Counted from the stretch's first letter, positions 1 through 8,246 are shown. The stretch: 38,549 nucleotides of DNA from Bacteroidales bacterium (GCA_024709145.1 JANJXG010000006.1:1-38549), one strand, 5' to 3'. Numbers and translations: made by a program. Notes: generated from the letters alone by a model not told the origin.

Positions 1-212
1 CTGAGGTACCAAAATGTCCGAGGTTCACTTAACAGTCATAGAAGGTATTCAAAGCAGTAGCCTGTAGGGCTACACCAGCCATAGCCCCCGGATTCATCCG
101 GGGGATAGGGTATGATAATGCCTGAAATAAGCCTGTAAGGCTTTCCCATCAGTGACCAGGAAAGGATTCCCGGTTTTGGATCTGCTACGCAGGGATTGAC
201 TTATCAGATGGT

Positions 213-281
213 TGGAAGGGGAAACTCCTACGGAGTTATTGAGGCTGACGCAGCGACAGACCCCCGGATGAATCCGGGGGT
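213..281 (+). repeat. Direct repeat copy A (69 bp)
   Basis: This 69-base unit recurs at 372-440 with 67 of 69 bases identical (two substitutions, near 249 and 252). Each copy contains the AACTCC-TAC-GGAGTT hairpin followed by the CCCCCGGAT/ATCCGGGGG hairpin. Confidence 0.85.
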
Positions 282-371
282 TATGAGTGGGAAAGGCCTA
301 CGGCCTTAGGAGGTCAGGCGGCAGCTTGCCGGTGTAAGATCGACGATTGAGTGGGGATCGTTTTGCCTTGA

Positions 372-440
372 TGGAAGGGGAAACTCCTACGGAGTTATTG
401 AGGCTGAAGCGGCGACAGACCCCCGGATGAATCCGGGGGT
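372..440 (+). repeat. Direct repeat copy B (69 bp)
   Basis: Second copy of the unit at 213-281, displaced by 159 bases. The sequence between copies contains a further TAC-loop hairpin at 293-307. Confidence 0.85.
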
Positions 441-524
441 AATTGCCGGTGTAGCCCTCTTCAGGATTTAAATCTCCATACCAGATAAGATCAAATCAGA
501 TGCTTGGTTTGATTTATTTTGCTA

Positions 525-2861
525 CTAATTCTTTACTATTTTAACTGTTTTTGACAGCTCTTTGGTCGTCACTTTGGCAAAATAAATTCCGGAAGCCAAC
601 TTTTCAGTATTCATCGTAAATTTGGATTGGTTCGCGATCTCCTTTGTCACCAGAAGCCCGTTGGCATCAAACAGCTCAACTTTTTCGATTTTTTCACCGG
701 CCTGAATGGTAAGCTTATCACAAACCGGATTTGGATAGACTGAAACATGAACTGACAGCTTATTCTCAGTAGTTTTAACCCAGCCATCGGGTAGTTCAAG
801 ACGGAAAGTAAAGAGCTCACCCCAGGAGCCTATGGTGGGATCTAAACCCCATCCGGCAATAAATTTACCATTGGGTGAAATGGTATTGGCACTCCAAATG
901 GGTCCGATTTCCATCGTATAACCCAGATAATCGGTGATAAAGGTATTTAAATCCATGGCCCCCATTGCTGCTGTCCAAATGAAAGGAGTATAGTTTTGAG
1001 TCCAAGGGTCAGGGGCATACACATACCAACCAACAACAATGCTGCCATCCGCACTCATGCCAGCTACGTTGCCGGTAGTACCTTCAGGCAGACCAAGATT
1101 CCCAAGGTCAACCACACCAGTGTTTTGACTCCATAACCAGGCATTCGGAAACGCATAATCACCGTAGCCTCCGATCCAGTTTCCATCAGCTGAAACAGCA
1201 CTTGCCATCCCAAGTTGATTGAATTCATTGTTAGGATTTCCATCCGGATCGACTAGCAAATATTCATTCGGGAAATAGCCACCAGCAGGATTCTTTCTCC
1301 AGACTGCTGATTTCCATGGCCCGTTAAAGTCCTGGTAACCAACAACAACATTCCCATCGGCACTCACTGCTTCTGCTCTTGCGCTTCGGTTAAGATAGGC
1401 ATACATACTGCCGAGATCTATCAACCCTTCCGCCTGATTCCAGGCAAAAGCGTGTGCATACGAAGTGGTTCCGTTACCATTGGCGGGATCGGCCCAGGAA
1501 TTTCCAACCACTGTCAATCCATCTCCGGAAATACTGTAACCGGCACTTGTTGTGTTATCCACGATGATACCCAGGCTGCCAAGCGGCGTCCATTGCTCAC
1601 TGCTGACATCATACACGGACATTTCAGCAACATCGATACTTGAAAGTCTTGATTTGAAATAAAAATTTCCCTGAGACCCACAAATTTGAACCGAAGTGGG
1701 AGTTACTGCGATTTCATAAAGAGCCGGATCACCATTAAAAATAGCCTGATTGGCCCAGGTCCAGCTTTGCCCGCCATTGCCGGATTCAAATACGACATCA
1801 GGCGTACCGGTGATTACCAGGTTTTGAGCATCAATCCATTGTATATCTCTCCACAACACACCGTCGGTCAATCCGGGAGAAACCGCAAGCTCAGTCCAGG
1901 TATTGCCTCCGTCAGTGGTTTTATGGATGTAGGTTTCACCAAGGACATAGCCGGTCTGTTCATCAAAGAAATTTAAGCCCAGAAAAAGCGCTCCCGGGAT
2001 AGCGTAAACATTGGTCCAGCTAAGCCCGTTGTCGGTTGATTTTTGTACATGACCTCCATTTGTAGTGAGAAAATAGGTGTTATTTCCCGTGTATTTTATT
2101 TTTGATGCAACAGCAAGTAAACCAGAGCCTTTTGTCCAGCTTAATCCGCCATCAGAAGTGATGTACACTCCCAAACCATCGTTGAGCTGTGCCGCTACGA
2201 CCCCATTCAATTCATCTTTAAATTCAATGGCTGTGTAAATATAGACATCATCATCGCCGGCAGGATCAAGAATTTCCCAATCCCAACCTGTGTTTTGGGT
2301 CTTTGCAAAATATTGGTTCCAGCCACCCACGTATCCAATATACGGACTGGGAAAACTCATTGCTTCGAGGCCTCTGTTTTCGGTATCCACCCACATGGCT
2401 CCCCAGCTGGCACCTCCGTTGGTGGTTCGCAGAACAATGCCATCGCCGTTATAGGTAAGAGACTGACCAACAGCATATCCAAACAAACCATCACCCGCAG
2501 CAGGAAATTCCATTGCCTTGAAGATGTAATTGTAATCAGCCAGGATTCGGCGCTCCCAGGCAGTTGATACCGGTAAGGTTGTCAGGCTACTCCCCGAAAT
2601 ACGATTGCCATCGCCGGAAAAATGTGCCCGTCCTCCAATCCCGTTTCCGGGTGAAAGGCCACCAATGACCTGAAAACTATTGTCGGCAGGGTTCCAAAGT
2701 GAATAGGGGCCGGCCTGGCTTTCATATCCTGATACAATCCCCTGGTTGGAAACACCATTCGTTTCGAAAAATGTGGGCTTAACCACATATTGACTCATTG
2801 CAGCCGTGGAAAGCAACAAAAAAGTAAACAGCATCATTGTTTCAAAAGTAATTTTCTTCAT
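525..2861 (-). CDS. T9SS-exported beta-propeller protein (HAF + BNR/YCF48 repeats)
   Basis: 778-residue secreted protein. Residues 1-24 form a signal peptide ending near AAMSQ. Residues about 32-95 look like a HAF-type repeat (SGY, LWNP, DGNRISGSS). Residues about 118-405 hold Asp-box/YCF48-like repeats (RTTNGGASW, ITSDGGLSW, KSTDNGLSW, KTTDGGNTW). Residues about 415-690 return to HAF-type repeats (SADGNVVVGY, SADGSIVVGW with FAW/AVW/FIW partners). The last ~75 residues are a type A T9SS sorting domain starting at VYPNP and ending KTVKIVKN, which directs export across the outer membrane. Substrate or ligand is unknown; both repeat types are non-catalytic propeller blades in most proteins. The start lies one base after the stop of the small upstream gene, suggesting co-transcription. 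Confidence 0.9.
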   Translation of the reverse strand: MKKITFETMMLFTFLLLSTAAMSQYVVKPTFFETNGVSNQGIVSGYESQAGPYSLWNPADNSFQVIGGLSPGNGIGGRAHFSGDGNRISGSSLTTLPVSTAWERRILADYNYIFKAMEFPAAGDGLFGYAVGQSLTYNGDGIVLRTTNGGASWGAMWVDTENRGLEAMSFPSPYIGYVGGWNQYFAKTQNTGWDWEILDPAGDDDVYIYTAIEFKDELNGVVAAQLNDGLGVYITSDGGLSWTKGSGLLAVASKIKYTGNNTYFLTTNGGHVQKSTDNGLSWTNVYAIPGALFLGLNFFDEQTGYVLGETYIHKTTDGGNTWTELAVSPGLTDGVLWRDIQWIDAQNLVITGTPDVVFESGNGGQSWTWANQAIFNGDPALYEIAVTPTSVQICGSQGNFYFKSRLSSIDVAEMSVYDVSSEQWTPLGSLGIIVDNTTSAGYSISGDGLTVVGNSWADPANGNGTTSYAHAFAWNQAEGLIDLGSMYAYLNRSARAEAVSADGNVVVGYQDFNGPWKSAVWRKNPAGGYFPNEYLLVDPDGNPNNEFNQLGMASAVSADGNWIGGYGDYAFPNAWLWSQNTGVVDLGNLGLPEGTTGNVAGMSADGSIVVGWYVYAPDPWTQNYTPFIWTAAMGAMDLNTFITDYLGYTMEIGPIWSANTISPNGKFIAGWGLDPTIGSWGELFTFRLELPDGWVKTTENKLSVHVSVYPNPVCDKLTIQAGEKIEKVELFDANGLLVTKEIANQSKFTMNTEKLASGIYFAKVTTKELSKTVKIVKN

Positions 2862-2862
2862 T

Positions 2863-3042
2863 TTATTTAGATTTACGGTTAAGATGACTATCCCTGTTTT
2901 CGAGATTCAATTCTTGGTTAAATGGCTTATTGAGTTCTTCGAGCAATTTTCGCAGCGCTTGCTGTTCGGCTTTCTTTCGTTCAAAAAAGTCTTCCAGTTC
3001 TTTGATAACATCCTCCTGTTGCTGTGTTCGCTTCATTGCCAT
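2863..3042 (-). CDS. Small charged coiled-coil protein (59 aa)
   Basis: A 59-codon frame that begins MAMKRTQQQEDVIKELEDF, continues as a highly charged helix rich in E, K, R, Q and L, and ends SHLNRKSK. A start at the second Met (3036) is equally possible. It has no signal peptide or membrane segment, so it should be cytoplasmic. Its stop is separated by one base from the ATG of the T9SS propeller gene. Upstream, the minus strand reads CATCTTTGCC, one base off the TAnnTTTG -7 form, at a suitable distance. I recognise no family. The amphipathic charged composition and promoter-like context favour a real gene, but no homology can be shown here. Confidence 0.55.
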   Translation of the reverse strand: MAMKRTQQQEDVIKELEDFFERKKAEQQALRKLLEELNKPFNQELNLENRDSHLNRKSK

Positions 3043-3187
3043 AGGTCAATTTTTGGCAAAGATGAATACAGCGAATCATTCAATCCGTCAAAACGGGCTT
3101 ACATCAACAATACAAGGCCTGAAAATGCACTTACAAAAACAGTACAATGGACTTTAAGCTATTAATATACAGGGATATAAGCAATTT

Positions 3188-4882
3188 TTATAATTGCATA
3201 AGGAAGTTGATAAGATTCACATCTTCACCTTGAATCTGGAGTTTTTTTCGCAATCTGCTCCGGGCAACAGTAATACTGTTGACAGATTGCGTGGTGATTG
3301 TGGAGATATCTTTGGTGGAAAGGTTGAGTCGTAAAAACGCACACAATTTTTTTTCATTCGAACTTAAAGTCGGACACAAATCTGCCAACCGATCATAAAA
3401 ACCATGGTGGACATTTGTAAAGTGCGCTTCAAATTCACTCCAAATATCGTTTTCACTTCCTGATTTCAGTTGTTGAATGATTTCCGAAATTATCTTTTGG
3501 TTTTCGGTTTTGAAAGAGGGTTTTGCCTTGATAAGTTTTTCGGAGATACCAGTGATAAGCTCATTCTTTTTTAAAAGGTACATCACGTTCGTGGTAAGCT
3601 CTCTGTTTTTAAACTCAAGTTCTTCCTTGAGTTTTTGCTTTTCGAGCAGGGTATTTTTATGCTCAAGTTCAAGTTTGTCTTTGAATAAGCGATCATTTCT
3701 GATTCGGCCACGTTGTAAAAAAATAAGAAGTACAGATATCAGCAGGAAGAAAAAGAGCGAACCGCCAATAATCAGGTAGAGGAGTTCTGCTTTTTGGCGC
3801 TCGTTTTCACGCCTCTTCAACTCCATATCAAATAGATTTTGTTGTTGATCGAACTTATATTTCATTTCGATCTGGGCGATCCGGTTCATATTCTGAACGT
3901 TGTACAGACTGTCTTTGAGGATGCTGTATTCGATAAATGTCAAATAGGCCTGCCGATCGTTTTGTGTTTCGTGATAAAGAGTTGATAATGATTGCAGTGA
4001 GTTGAGAATAGATTCCTTGTTACCGATTTCTCTCCCCAGATTAAGCGCTTTTTCATAGTATTCTCTTGCTAATGCATAGTTTTTTTGTTGAACAGCGTTT
4101 TTGGCTATGTTATTAAAACACTGTGCTATACCCCTTTTGTCATTTATTTCCTCTCTGATCTTCAATGCTTTGTTGAAATAGAAATCAGCCAGGTTAAACT
4201 GTCCGTTTTCCAAATAACAGATACCCATATTATTAAAAATGGAAGACTCTAACATGTCATCATGTTGATTTTCAATAATTACTAAAGCCGACTGGTAAGA
4301 TAAAAGCGCTTTATCGTAGTTTTTGAACTGAATGTGAACTGCCGCCATATTATTGAGCAACCGAAGTCGGGTTTTATCACTTTCCTGATTCTCTCCGGGT
4401 TTCTCTAATACAATCTTTTGGAATGCCGCTTCATAATATGTCATCGACTGTTCGAAATTCCTTTGAGAAAAAAAGGAATTGCCGATTTTAATTAAATGAT
4501 TTATTTGCTTTGACATCAATGATTTAGAGTCTGGATGTAATAACAGAAGGCTGTCAGTAATGTTTTTGGCATCGAAATAGTATTTCAGGGAAGTTTCAAA
4601 ATTTCCTGTAGCATTGTAAATGTCTCCCAAATTCAAATACAGTGCAATCGTTGAGGTATCAGCTTTGGACGATGCCAGCATATTTTGTGCCTTTAAGGCA
4701 TAAAATAATGCTGAATCAAGGTTTTTATTGGTATAAAAGGAGGATAAATCCAGGATTTTTTGAAATTTAGCATTGATTATTTCCTTTTCCAAGCCTGTAA
4801 ACACTGGATTCGTCTCATGTTTTTGAGCAGTTACACCCAGAAAGATGCTAAGAAAGCAGAATAATGAAATTGCCTTTTTCAT
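3188..4882 (-). CDS. Membrane TPR regulator with LuxR-type C-terminal HTH
   Basis: 564 residues from the ATG at 4882. This start gives a clean signal peptide (MKKAISLFCFLSIFLGVTAQ); the longer frame from 4924 would bury it. About seven tetratricopeptide repeats fill residues 30-330 (for example NNMGICYLENGQFNLADFYF). A coiled segment, one transmembrane helix at about 367-389 and a second coiled segment follow. Residues about 500-564 form a LuxR/GerE-like helix-turn-helix (LSSNEKKLCAFLRL, then TTQSVNSITVARSRLRKK). This layout puts the TPRs in the periplasm and the HTH in the cytoplasm, a common Bacteroidota architecture for one-component signalling. The signal and target genes are unknown. The two genes downstream on the same strand are possible co-transcribed partners. 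Confidence 0.85.
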   Translation of the reverse strand: MKKAISLFCFLSIFLGVTAQKHETNPVFTGLEKEIINAKFQKILDLSSFYTNKNLDSALFYALKAQNMLASSKADTSTIALYLNLGDIYNATGNFETSLKYYFDAKNITDSLLLLHPDSKSLMSKQINHLIKIGNSFFSQRNFEQSMTYYEAAFQKIVLEKPGENQESDKTRLRLLNNMAAVHIQFKNYDKALLSYQSALVIIENQHDDMLESSIFNNMGICYLENGQFNLADFYFNKALKIREEINDKRGIAQCFNNIAKNAVQQKNYALAREYYEKALNLGREIGNKESILNSLQSLSTLYHETQNDRQAYLTFIEYSILKDSLYNVQNMNRIAQIEMKYKFDQQQNLFDMELKRRENERQKAELLYLIIGGSLFFFLLISVLLIFLQRGRIRNDRLFKDKLELEHKNTLLEKQKLKEELEFKNRELTTNVMYLLKKNELITGISEKLIKAKPSFKTENQKIISEIIQQLKSGSENDIWSEFEAHFTNVHHGFYDRLADLCPTLSSNEKKLCAFLRLNLSTKDISTITTQSVNSITVARSRLRKKLQIQGEDVNLINFLMQL

Positions 4883-4994
4883 TTTGAAAAATAACTGACT
4901 AACAAAAACACATTTCGAATCCATTCATTGGAAAAAGTCGCTATAAATGGTTTATAAACTCACATCGGTTCAGGTAAATTTCTTTATCTGCTGC

Positions 4995-5002
4995 CAAAAG
5001 TA
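4995..5002 (-). promoter_or_regulatory. Candidate -7 element for the TPR/LuxR-type gene
   Basis: On the minus strand this reads TACTTTTG, a full match to TAnnTTTG, about 110 bases before the ATG at 4882. No good TTTG -33 partner is seen, so this is tentative. Confidence 0.35.
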
Positions 5003-5420
5003 AATTTTTTCAACAGAAAGCTGTTGTTACCATCGTAAAGAATTATGCAATTCGCTTGTGATACTGCAAATTCAAGATTAACTGCGTTTTTATGCCCCGA
5101 TTTGAGAAACATTGGTCTAAGAATCCCGCATCGAATTTTTCCGTGCTTTGGATCTTTTAAACCCGGCAACGGACATAAAATATAACAAAGGTCACCGGTG
5201 TAAGCTGACATTCGTCTGCTTTTTTTCAGCCCAATTGCAAACAGCTTTTGGATAAAGTTTGCTGAAAAACTTTAAAGTTCATCATTATAAATAAATAAAG
5301 TTTGACTTATATGTTTTTTGACACGCATTTGAATCTGTTCAGCTCGAAAAGCCTGCATCCCGATCTAAATACGAAGCTCGGATTGAATGAAAAGACTTCG
5401 GTAATATTCTTTTTTTTTTT

Positions 5421-5555
5421 TACCGCAGAGACTGCCAAGTAGGCGCAGAGAACGCAGAGAAATTGATGAATTCTAATCGCTTCTTTCGCCTTCCTTAAAT
5501 CACAATGCGTCAGCTCTTTGTGCCCTTTGCGCCTGCTTTGTGCCCTCTGCGGTTA
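5421..5555. repeat. MITE-like imperfect inverted repeat with ACCGCAGAG termini
   Basis: The left arm (5421-5461) begins TACCGCAGAG and contains AGGCGCAGAG and CGCAGAGAA. The right arm (5517-5555), reverse-complemented, begins TAACCGCAGAGGGCACAAAG and contains AGGCGCAAAGGGCACAAAG. The arms match over most of about 40 bases and are separated by about 55 bases without coding capacity. This looks like a non-autonomous intergenic repeat; I recall similar ACCGCAGAG-containing repeats in Bacteroidota intergenic regions but cannot confirm the family. Confidence 0.65.
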
Positions 5556-5927
5556 AACTGATTTTGGCACAAATTAATGCGAATAAACCATCTTCTCACT
5601 TTGTGAAATGTGGACGAAATTTTGCTTTATTAGGCTCGGGGAGTTTTTCAGCAGGCCCTAAATACATATAATTGTTTGACTTTTCCTGATTTTCTATTCA
5701 TAAATATTGGTATAACAGACCGATAATGCTAATGGCAATTCAGGTAAAAAACTTTTGTCAGCCGGTTATTGTCTGTTGATTATATTTTTAAACGATTGTG
5801 CTTTTCGGAGCGGACTATTAATTCCATTTTTTAACCATATCTTGTTGAAATGAAAAGGAAATTCAGCTTTCTTTGCAAGAAAACATTCAGAGCTTCATTG
5901 AATTTTCATTGAAAGCAGCTGAGCAAA

Positions 5928-6914
5928 ATGCTTTTCAAAAAATACATGAACAATACCGCTGCCTTTCTTACGCTCTCCAGAGAAGTTTTCGTGCTACACC
6001 CGAAGCGGTCAGAAATATTTGTCAGGCATTTGAAACAGAAAGGCTTTGAGCTTGATATCCGAACCGGGAAGCGAATTAAAACAGGTACAGCCATTGCGGC
6101 TGTAACCAACCTTTGGTTTTCCACCTTACGTGGGGATCAGACGAAGGAATCGGAACACCTGAGCGGCCTCTTGCTTGGCGCTGTAACACCGGTTTATGAC
6201 GATCTGATGGATTTGTTTGGCTATACTCATGACGAAATTGTTGGCGGAAAGTTTAACGGCATTGCTGAAAGCAGCAACCTGATTCAACTGTCAGCTTATC
6301 TCATTCCGGAAACTTACCAAAGTATCGCCCAAAAGGAAGCGTATGATCATTTCTATTTGCTTACTGTAGCCGGGCAAACCCAAAGCCATCAGCAGCAGAG
6401 TGGCGAAAGCCTGACTACCGGCCAACTGGAAGATGTGATGGGACAAAAAGGTGGCAACGCGACCCTGCTTTACCGGCAGATTCTTGCCAATCCTATGATT
6501 GACGGTGAGGAAAAAGCAATTTTTCTGCTGGGAAAACTCATGCAGCTGATCAATGATTTGTTCGACACAAGAAGTGATTATTTAGCCGGAAACCTCACGC
6601 TGGCCACAAGTTGTGAAAATCCAAAAGAACTCAGGTATCTGTTCGACAGTTTGGTAGGTGAGATGACTGCTGCTTTTGCACGGCTTTCTTACCCGAAAAA
6701 GAACATCAAAAATGCCCTCAGGCTGATGATGCCTGTGATAGCAAGAGGTGAAGTTTGTCTCAAACAGTTTGAGCAACTTTTTCGTCAGTACGGGCATTTC
6801 AGACTCGCCGAATTTAGCCGGCAGGAGTTGGTTTGCGACATGGAGAAGACCTTAAACCTTTGGGCGAATTACAGAGAAGCGGCAAAGCTTTACCGTAAAT
6901 ACGCAAACTTTTAA
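5928..6914 (+). CDS. Class I isoprenoid-synthase-like protein
   Basis: 328 residues, mostly helical, soluble, without signal peptide. DDLMD at 91-95 fits the first Asp-rich DDxxD motif of trans-isoprenyl diphosphate synthases and terpene cyclases. QKGGNATLLY (173-182) sits where these enzymes have a KTG/KxxxL segment. QLINDLFDTRSDY (206-218) resembles the second Asp-rich/NSE metal motif, with N209, D210, D213 and D217 in register. The spacing of about 115 residues between motifs suits the fold. From family knowledge such proteins bind Mg2+ and a prenyl diphosphate; substrate and product cannot be read. It is not a close match to FPP/GGPP synthase or squalene/phytoene synthase as I know them. 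A second in-frame ATG exists at 5946. The Crp/Fnr gene follows 83 bases later with its own promoter. Confidence 0.6.
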   Translation: MLFKKYMNNTAAFLTLSREVFVLHPKRSEIFVRHLKQKGFELDIRTGKRIKTGTAIAAVTNLWFSTLRGDQTKESEHLSGLLLGAVTPVYDDLMDLFGYTHDEIVGGKFNGIAESSNLIQLSAYLIPETYQSIAQKEAYDHFYLLTVAGQTQSHQQQSGESLTTGQLEDVMGQKGGNATLLYRQILANPMIDGEEKAIFLLGKLMQLINDLFDTRSDYLAGNLTLATSCENPKELRYLFDSLVGEMTAAFARLSYPKKNIKNALRLMMPVIARGEVCLKQFEQLFRQYGHFRLAEFSRQELVCDMEKTLNLWANYREAAKLYRKYANF

Positions 6915-6937
6915 AGCTGAACTTTTACCGGTTGAGT

Positions 6938-6971
6938 TTTGTTTTGGTTCGTAACCAATTCTATAATTTTG
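6938..6971 (+). promoter_or_regulatory. Promoter for the Crp/Fnr gene
   Basis: TTTG at 6938-6941, then 22 bases, then TAATTTTG at 6964-6971, a full TAnnTTTG match. The predicted start of transcription near 6978 leaves about 20 bases of leader before the ATG at 6998. Confidence 0.5.
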
Positions 6972-6997
6972 CATAAACGGATTAATCTTTCATCAAC

Positions 6998-7582
6998 ATG
7001 GAAAAATGTCTCTTGCAACAAAATTTGGATCGCTTTGTGGGTCAGCCCATTGGAGATGAGGTGTTTGATACTTTCAGCAAGCTGATGTTCAGGAAACACT
7101 TTGACAAAAAGGCCATGTTAGCAGAAGCCGGCAAGCTGTGTAATTATGTTTATTTCGTTGAAAAAGGAGCCTGTGTCTCTTATGCTGTCAACGACAAGGG
7201 TGATAAAAACGTGATTCAGTTTGCCCTTGAAGGCAATTGGATTTCTGATCTTTACAGCTTCTTTTCGGCCAAGCCGGGCATTTATATGATTCAGGCACTC
7301 GAACCAATGGAGGTATTGATGCTCAACCGCGAGCGCTTTGAGGAAGCCTGCAACCTTCACCTCATCGAGCGTTTCTTCCGAAAAATGATGCAGGAGGCTT
7401 ATGTCGACCTCAAATATCGCTTTGTGAAGTCGAACAGCGAAGAGGCTTCGGTTTGCTACGAAGTATTTGTGAAGGAAAATCCGCAATTGGTGCAACGGGT
7501 ACCTCAATATCTTATTGCATCTTATCTGGGGATTAAACCTCAATCACTCAGCAGGATACGCAGTTATTATCAGGTGCGCTGA
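6998..7582 (+). CDS. Crp/Fnr-family transcriptional regulator
   Basis: 194 residues. Residues about 25-120 form a cyclic-nucleotide-binding-type beta-barrel (AGKLCNYVYFVEKGACVSYA, then LEGNWISDLYSF). The C-terminus (about 165-194) is a short helix-turn-helix, VPQYLIASYLGIKPQSLSRI. There is no Fnr-type N-terminal Cys cluster, so it is unlikely to carry an iron-sulfur cluster. The effector is unknown. It heads a same-strand series with YceI, pirin and a DODA-type dioxygenase, so it may regulate those genes, but only proximity supports this. Start chosen at the ATG 27 bases after the -7 element. Confidence 0.88.
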   Translation: MEKCLLQQNLDRFVGQPIGDEVFDTFSKLMFRKHFDKKAMLAEAGKLCNYVYFVEKGACVSYAVNDKGDKNVIQFALEGNWISDLYSFFSAKPGIYMIQALEPMEVLMLNRERFEEACNLHLIERFFRKMMQEAYVDLKYRFVKSNSEEASVCYEVFVKENPQLVQRVPQYLIASYLGIKPQSLSRIRSYYQVR

Positions 7583-7709
7583 CGGTATTCTGCCTGAAAG
7601 AATCAGGTACCCGAATACGAAATTAACCTATGTGAACGAAATCTGCCGTTGAATGGTTGCAATTTTGCTGCGTCAAATTCAACAATTCATTCATTCAATA
7701 CACTACACA

Positions 7710-8246
7710 ATGTCAGAAAAAGTTCAATGGGTTTTAGACCCCTCGCACAGCGAGCTTGTTTTTAAAGTTAAACACCTCATGATCACAAATGTTAAAGGTG
7801 AATTTCGTCAGTTCGATGCTGTCATCACTTCGCATGGTTCCGACTTCGGACGTGCTTCGGTGGAAGCAAGTATTGATGCGGCTTCTATTTTCACCAACAA
7901 TACCGACCGCGACAATCACCTGCGCAGTGCTGATTTTTTCGATGCCGGCAATTTTCCGAAGCTTCGTTTCAAGGGCACGGAATTTGTCCGCCTCGACGAT
8001 GAAAACTATCGCCTCACTGGCCTGCTCACCATCAAAGACATCGAAAAAGAGCTGAGCCTCGATGTTGAGTTCGGGGGGCTGAACAAAGATCCCTGGGGAA
8101 ATGAAAAAGCCGGCTTCTCACTCACCGGCAAGATCAACCGCAAAGACTGGGGCCTCAATTGGAATGCTGCCCTCGAAACGGGTGGTGTACTCGTGAGCGA
8201 TGAGGTGAAAATTGCTGCTGAAGTTCAGTTTGTAAAAAAAGCCTGA
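7710..8246 (+). CDS. YceI-family protein
   Basis: 178 residues from the ATG at 7710, where the typical opening MSEKVQWVLDPSHSELVFKV begins. An upstream in-frame ATG at 7653 adds an atypical 19-residue tail and is less likely. YceI proteins form a lipocalin-like barrel binding polyisoprenoid or amphiphilic ligands. Characteristic stretches are HLMITNVKGEF, FTNNTDRDNHLRSADFF, LTGLLTIKDIEKELSLDVEF and INRKDWGLNWN. No signal peptide is visible, so this copy looks cytoplasmic, unlike E. coli YceI. It ends before a strong terminator at 8321-8383. An upstream isoprenoid-synthase-like gene makes a shared lipid ligand conceivable, but that is speculation. Confidence 0.92.
   Translation: MSEKVQWVLDPSHSELVFKVKHLMITNVKGEFRQFDAVITSHGSDFGRASVEASIDAASIFTNNTDRDNHLRSADFFDAGNFPKLRFKGTEFVRLDDENYRLTGLLTIKDIEKELSLDVEFGGLNKDPWGNEKAGFSLTGKINRKDWGLNWNAALETGGVLVSDEVKIAAEVQFVKKA

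Larger units (their letters stand above)
1..524. repeat. Gene-free palindrome mosaic
   Basis: No convincing gene lies here. The stretch is packed with short perfect hairpins. CCCCCGGAT/ATCCGGGGG palindromes occur at 85-104, 261-280 and 420-439, the first in inverted orientation to the other two. AACTCC-TAC-GGAGTT occurs at 223-237 and 382-396. AAGGCC-TAC-GGCCTT is at 293-307, AAGCCT-GTA-AGGCTT at 129-143, CTGC-TAC-GCAG at 182-192, and GTAGCC/GGCTAC arms at 57-73. This resembles interspersed intergenic hairpin families of Bacteroidota; the family name is unknown to me. It may also act as a 3' structure for the minus-strand gene ending at 525. Confidence 0.75.
4925..5927. other. Intergenic region, about 1 kb
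   Basis: No gene is supported. A 75-codon minus-strand frame (4984-5211) has no recognisable domain and overlaps the candidate promoter. The only clear structure is the inverted repeat at 5421-5555, preceded by a run of T (5409-5421). The remainder is AT-rich and presumably includes the promoter of the gene at 5928, though no exact TAnnTTTG match was found there. Confidence 0.6.

Noticed and set aside
57-440. CRISPR-like repeat array
   Set aside because: Repeats are not evenly spaced, are palindromes of several sequences rather than one direct repeat, and there are no uniform spacers.
2806-3165. A 119-codon plus-strand frame
   Set aside because: It is antisense to the start of the propeller gene and to the 59-codon coiled-coil gene, which has better coding character and promoter context.
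3181-3197. Hairpin GCAATT/AATTGC at the end of the TPR regulator gene
   Set aside because: A six-base AT-rich stem overlapping the stop codon with no T tract; too weak to call a terminator.
4984-5211. A 75-codon minus-strand frame upstream of the TPR regulator
   Set aside because: No recognisable domain, unlike a Bacteroidota small protein, and it overlaps the best candidate promoter for the regulator.
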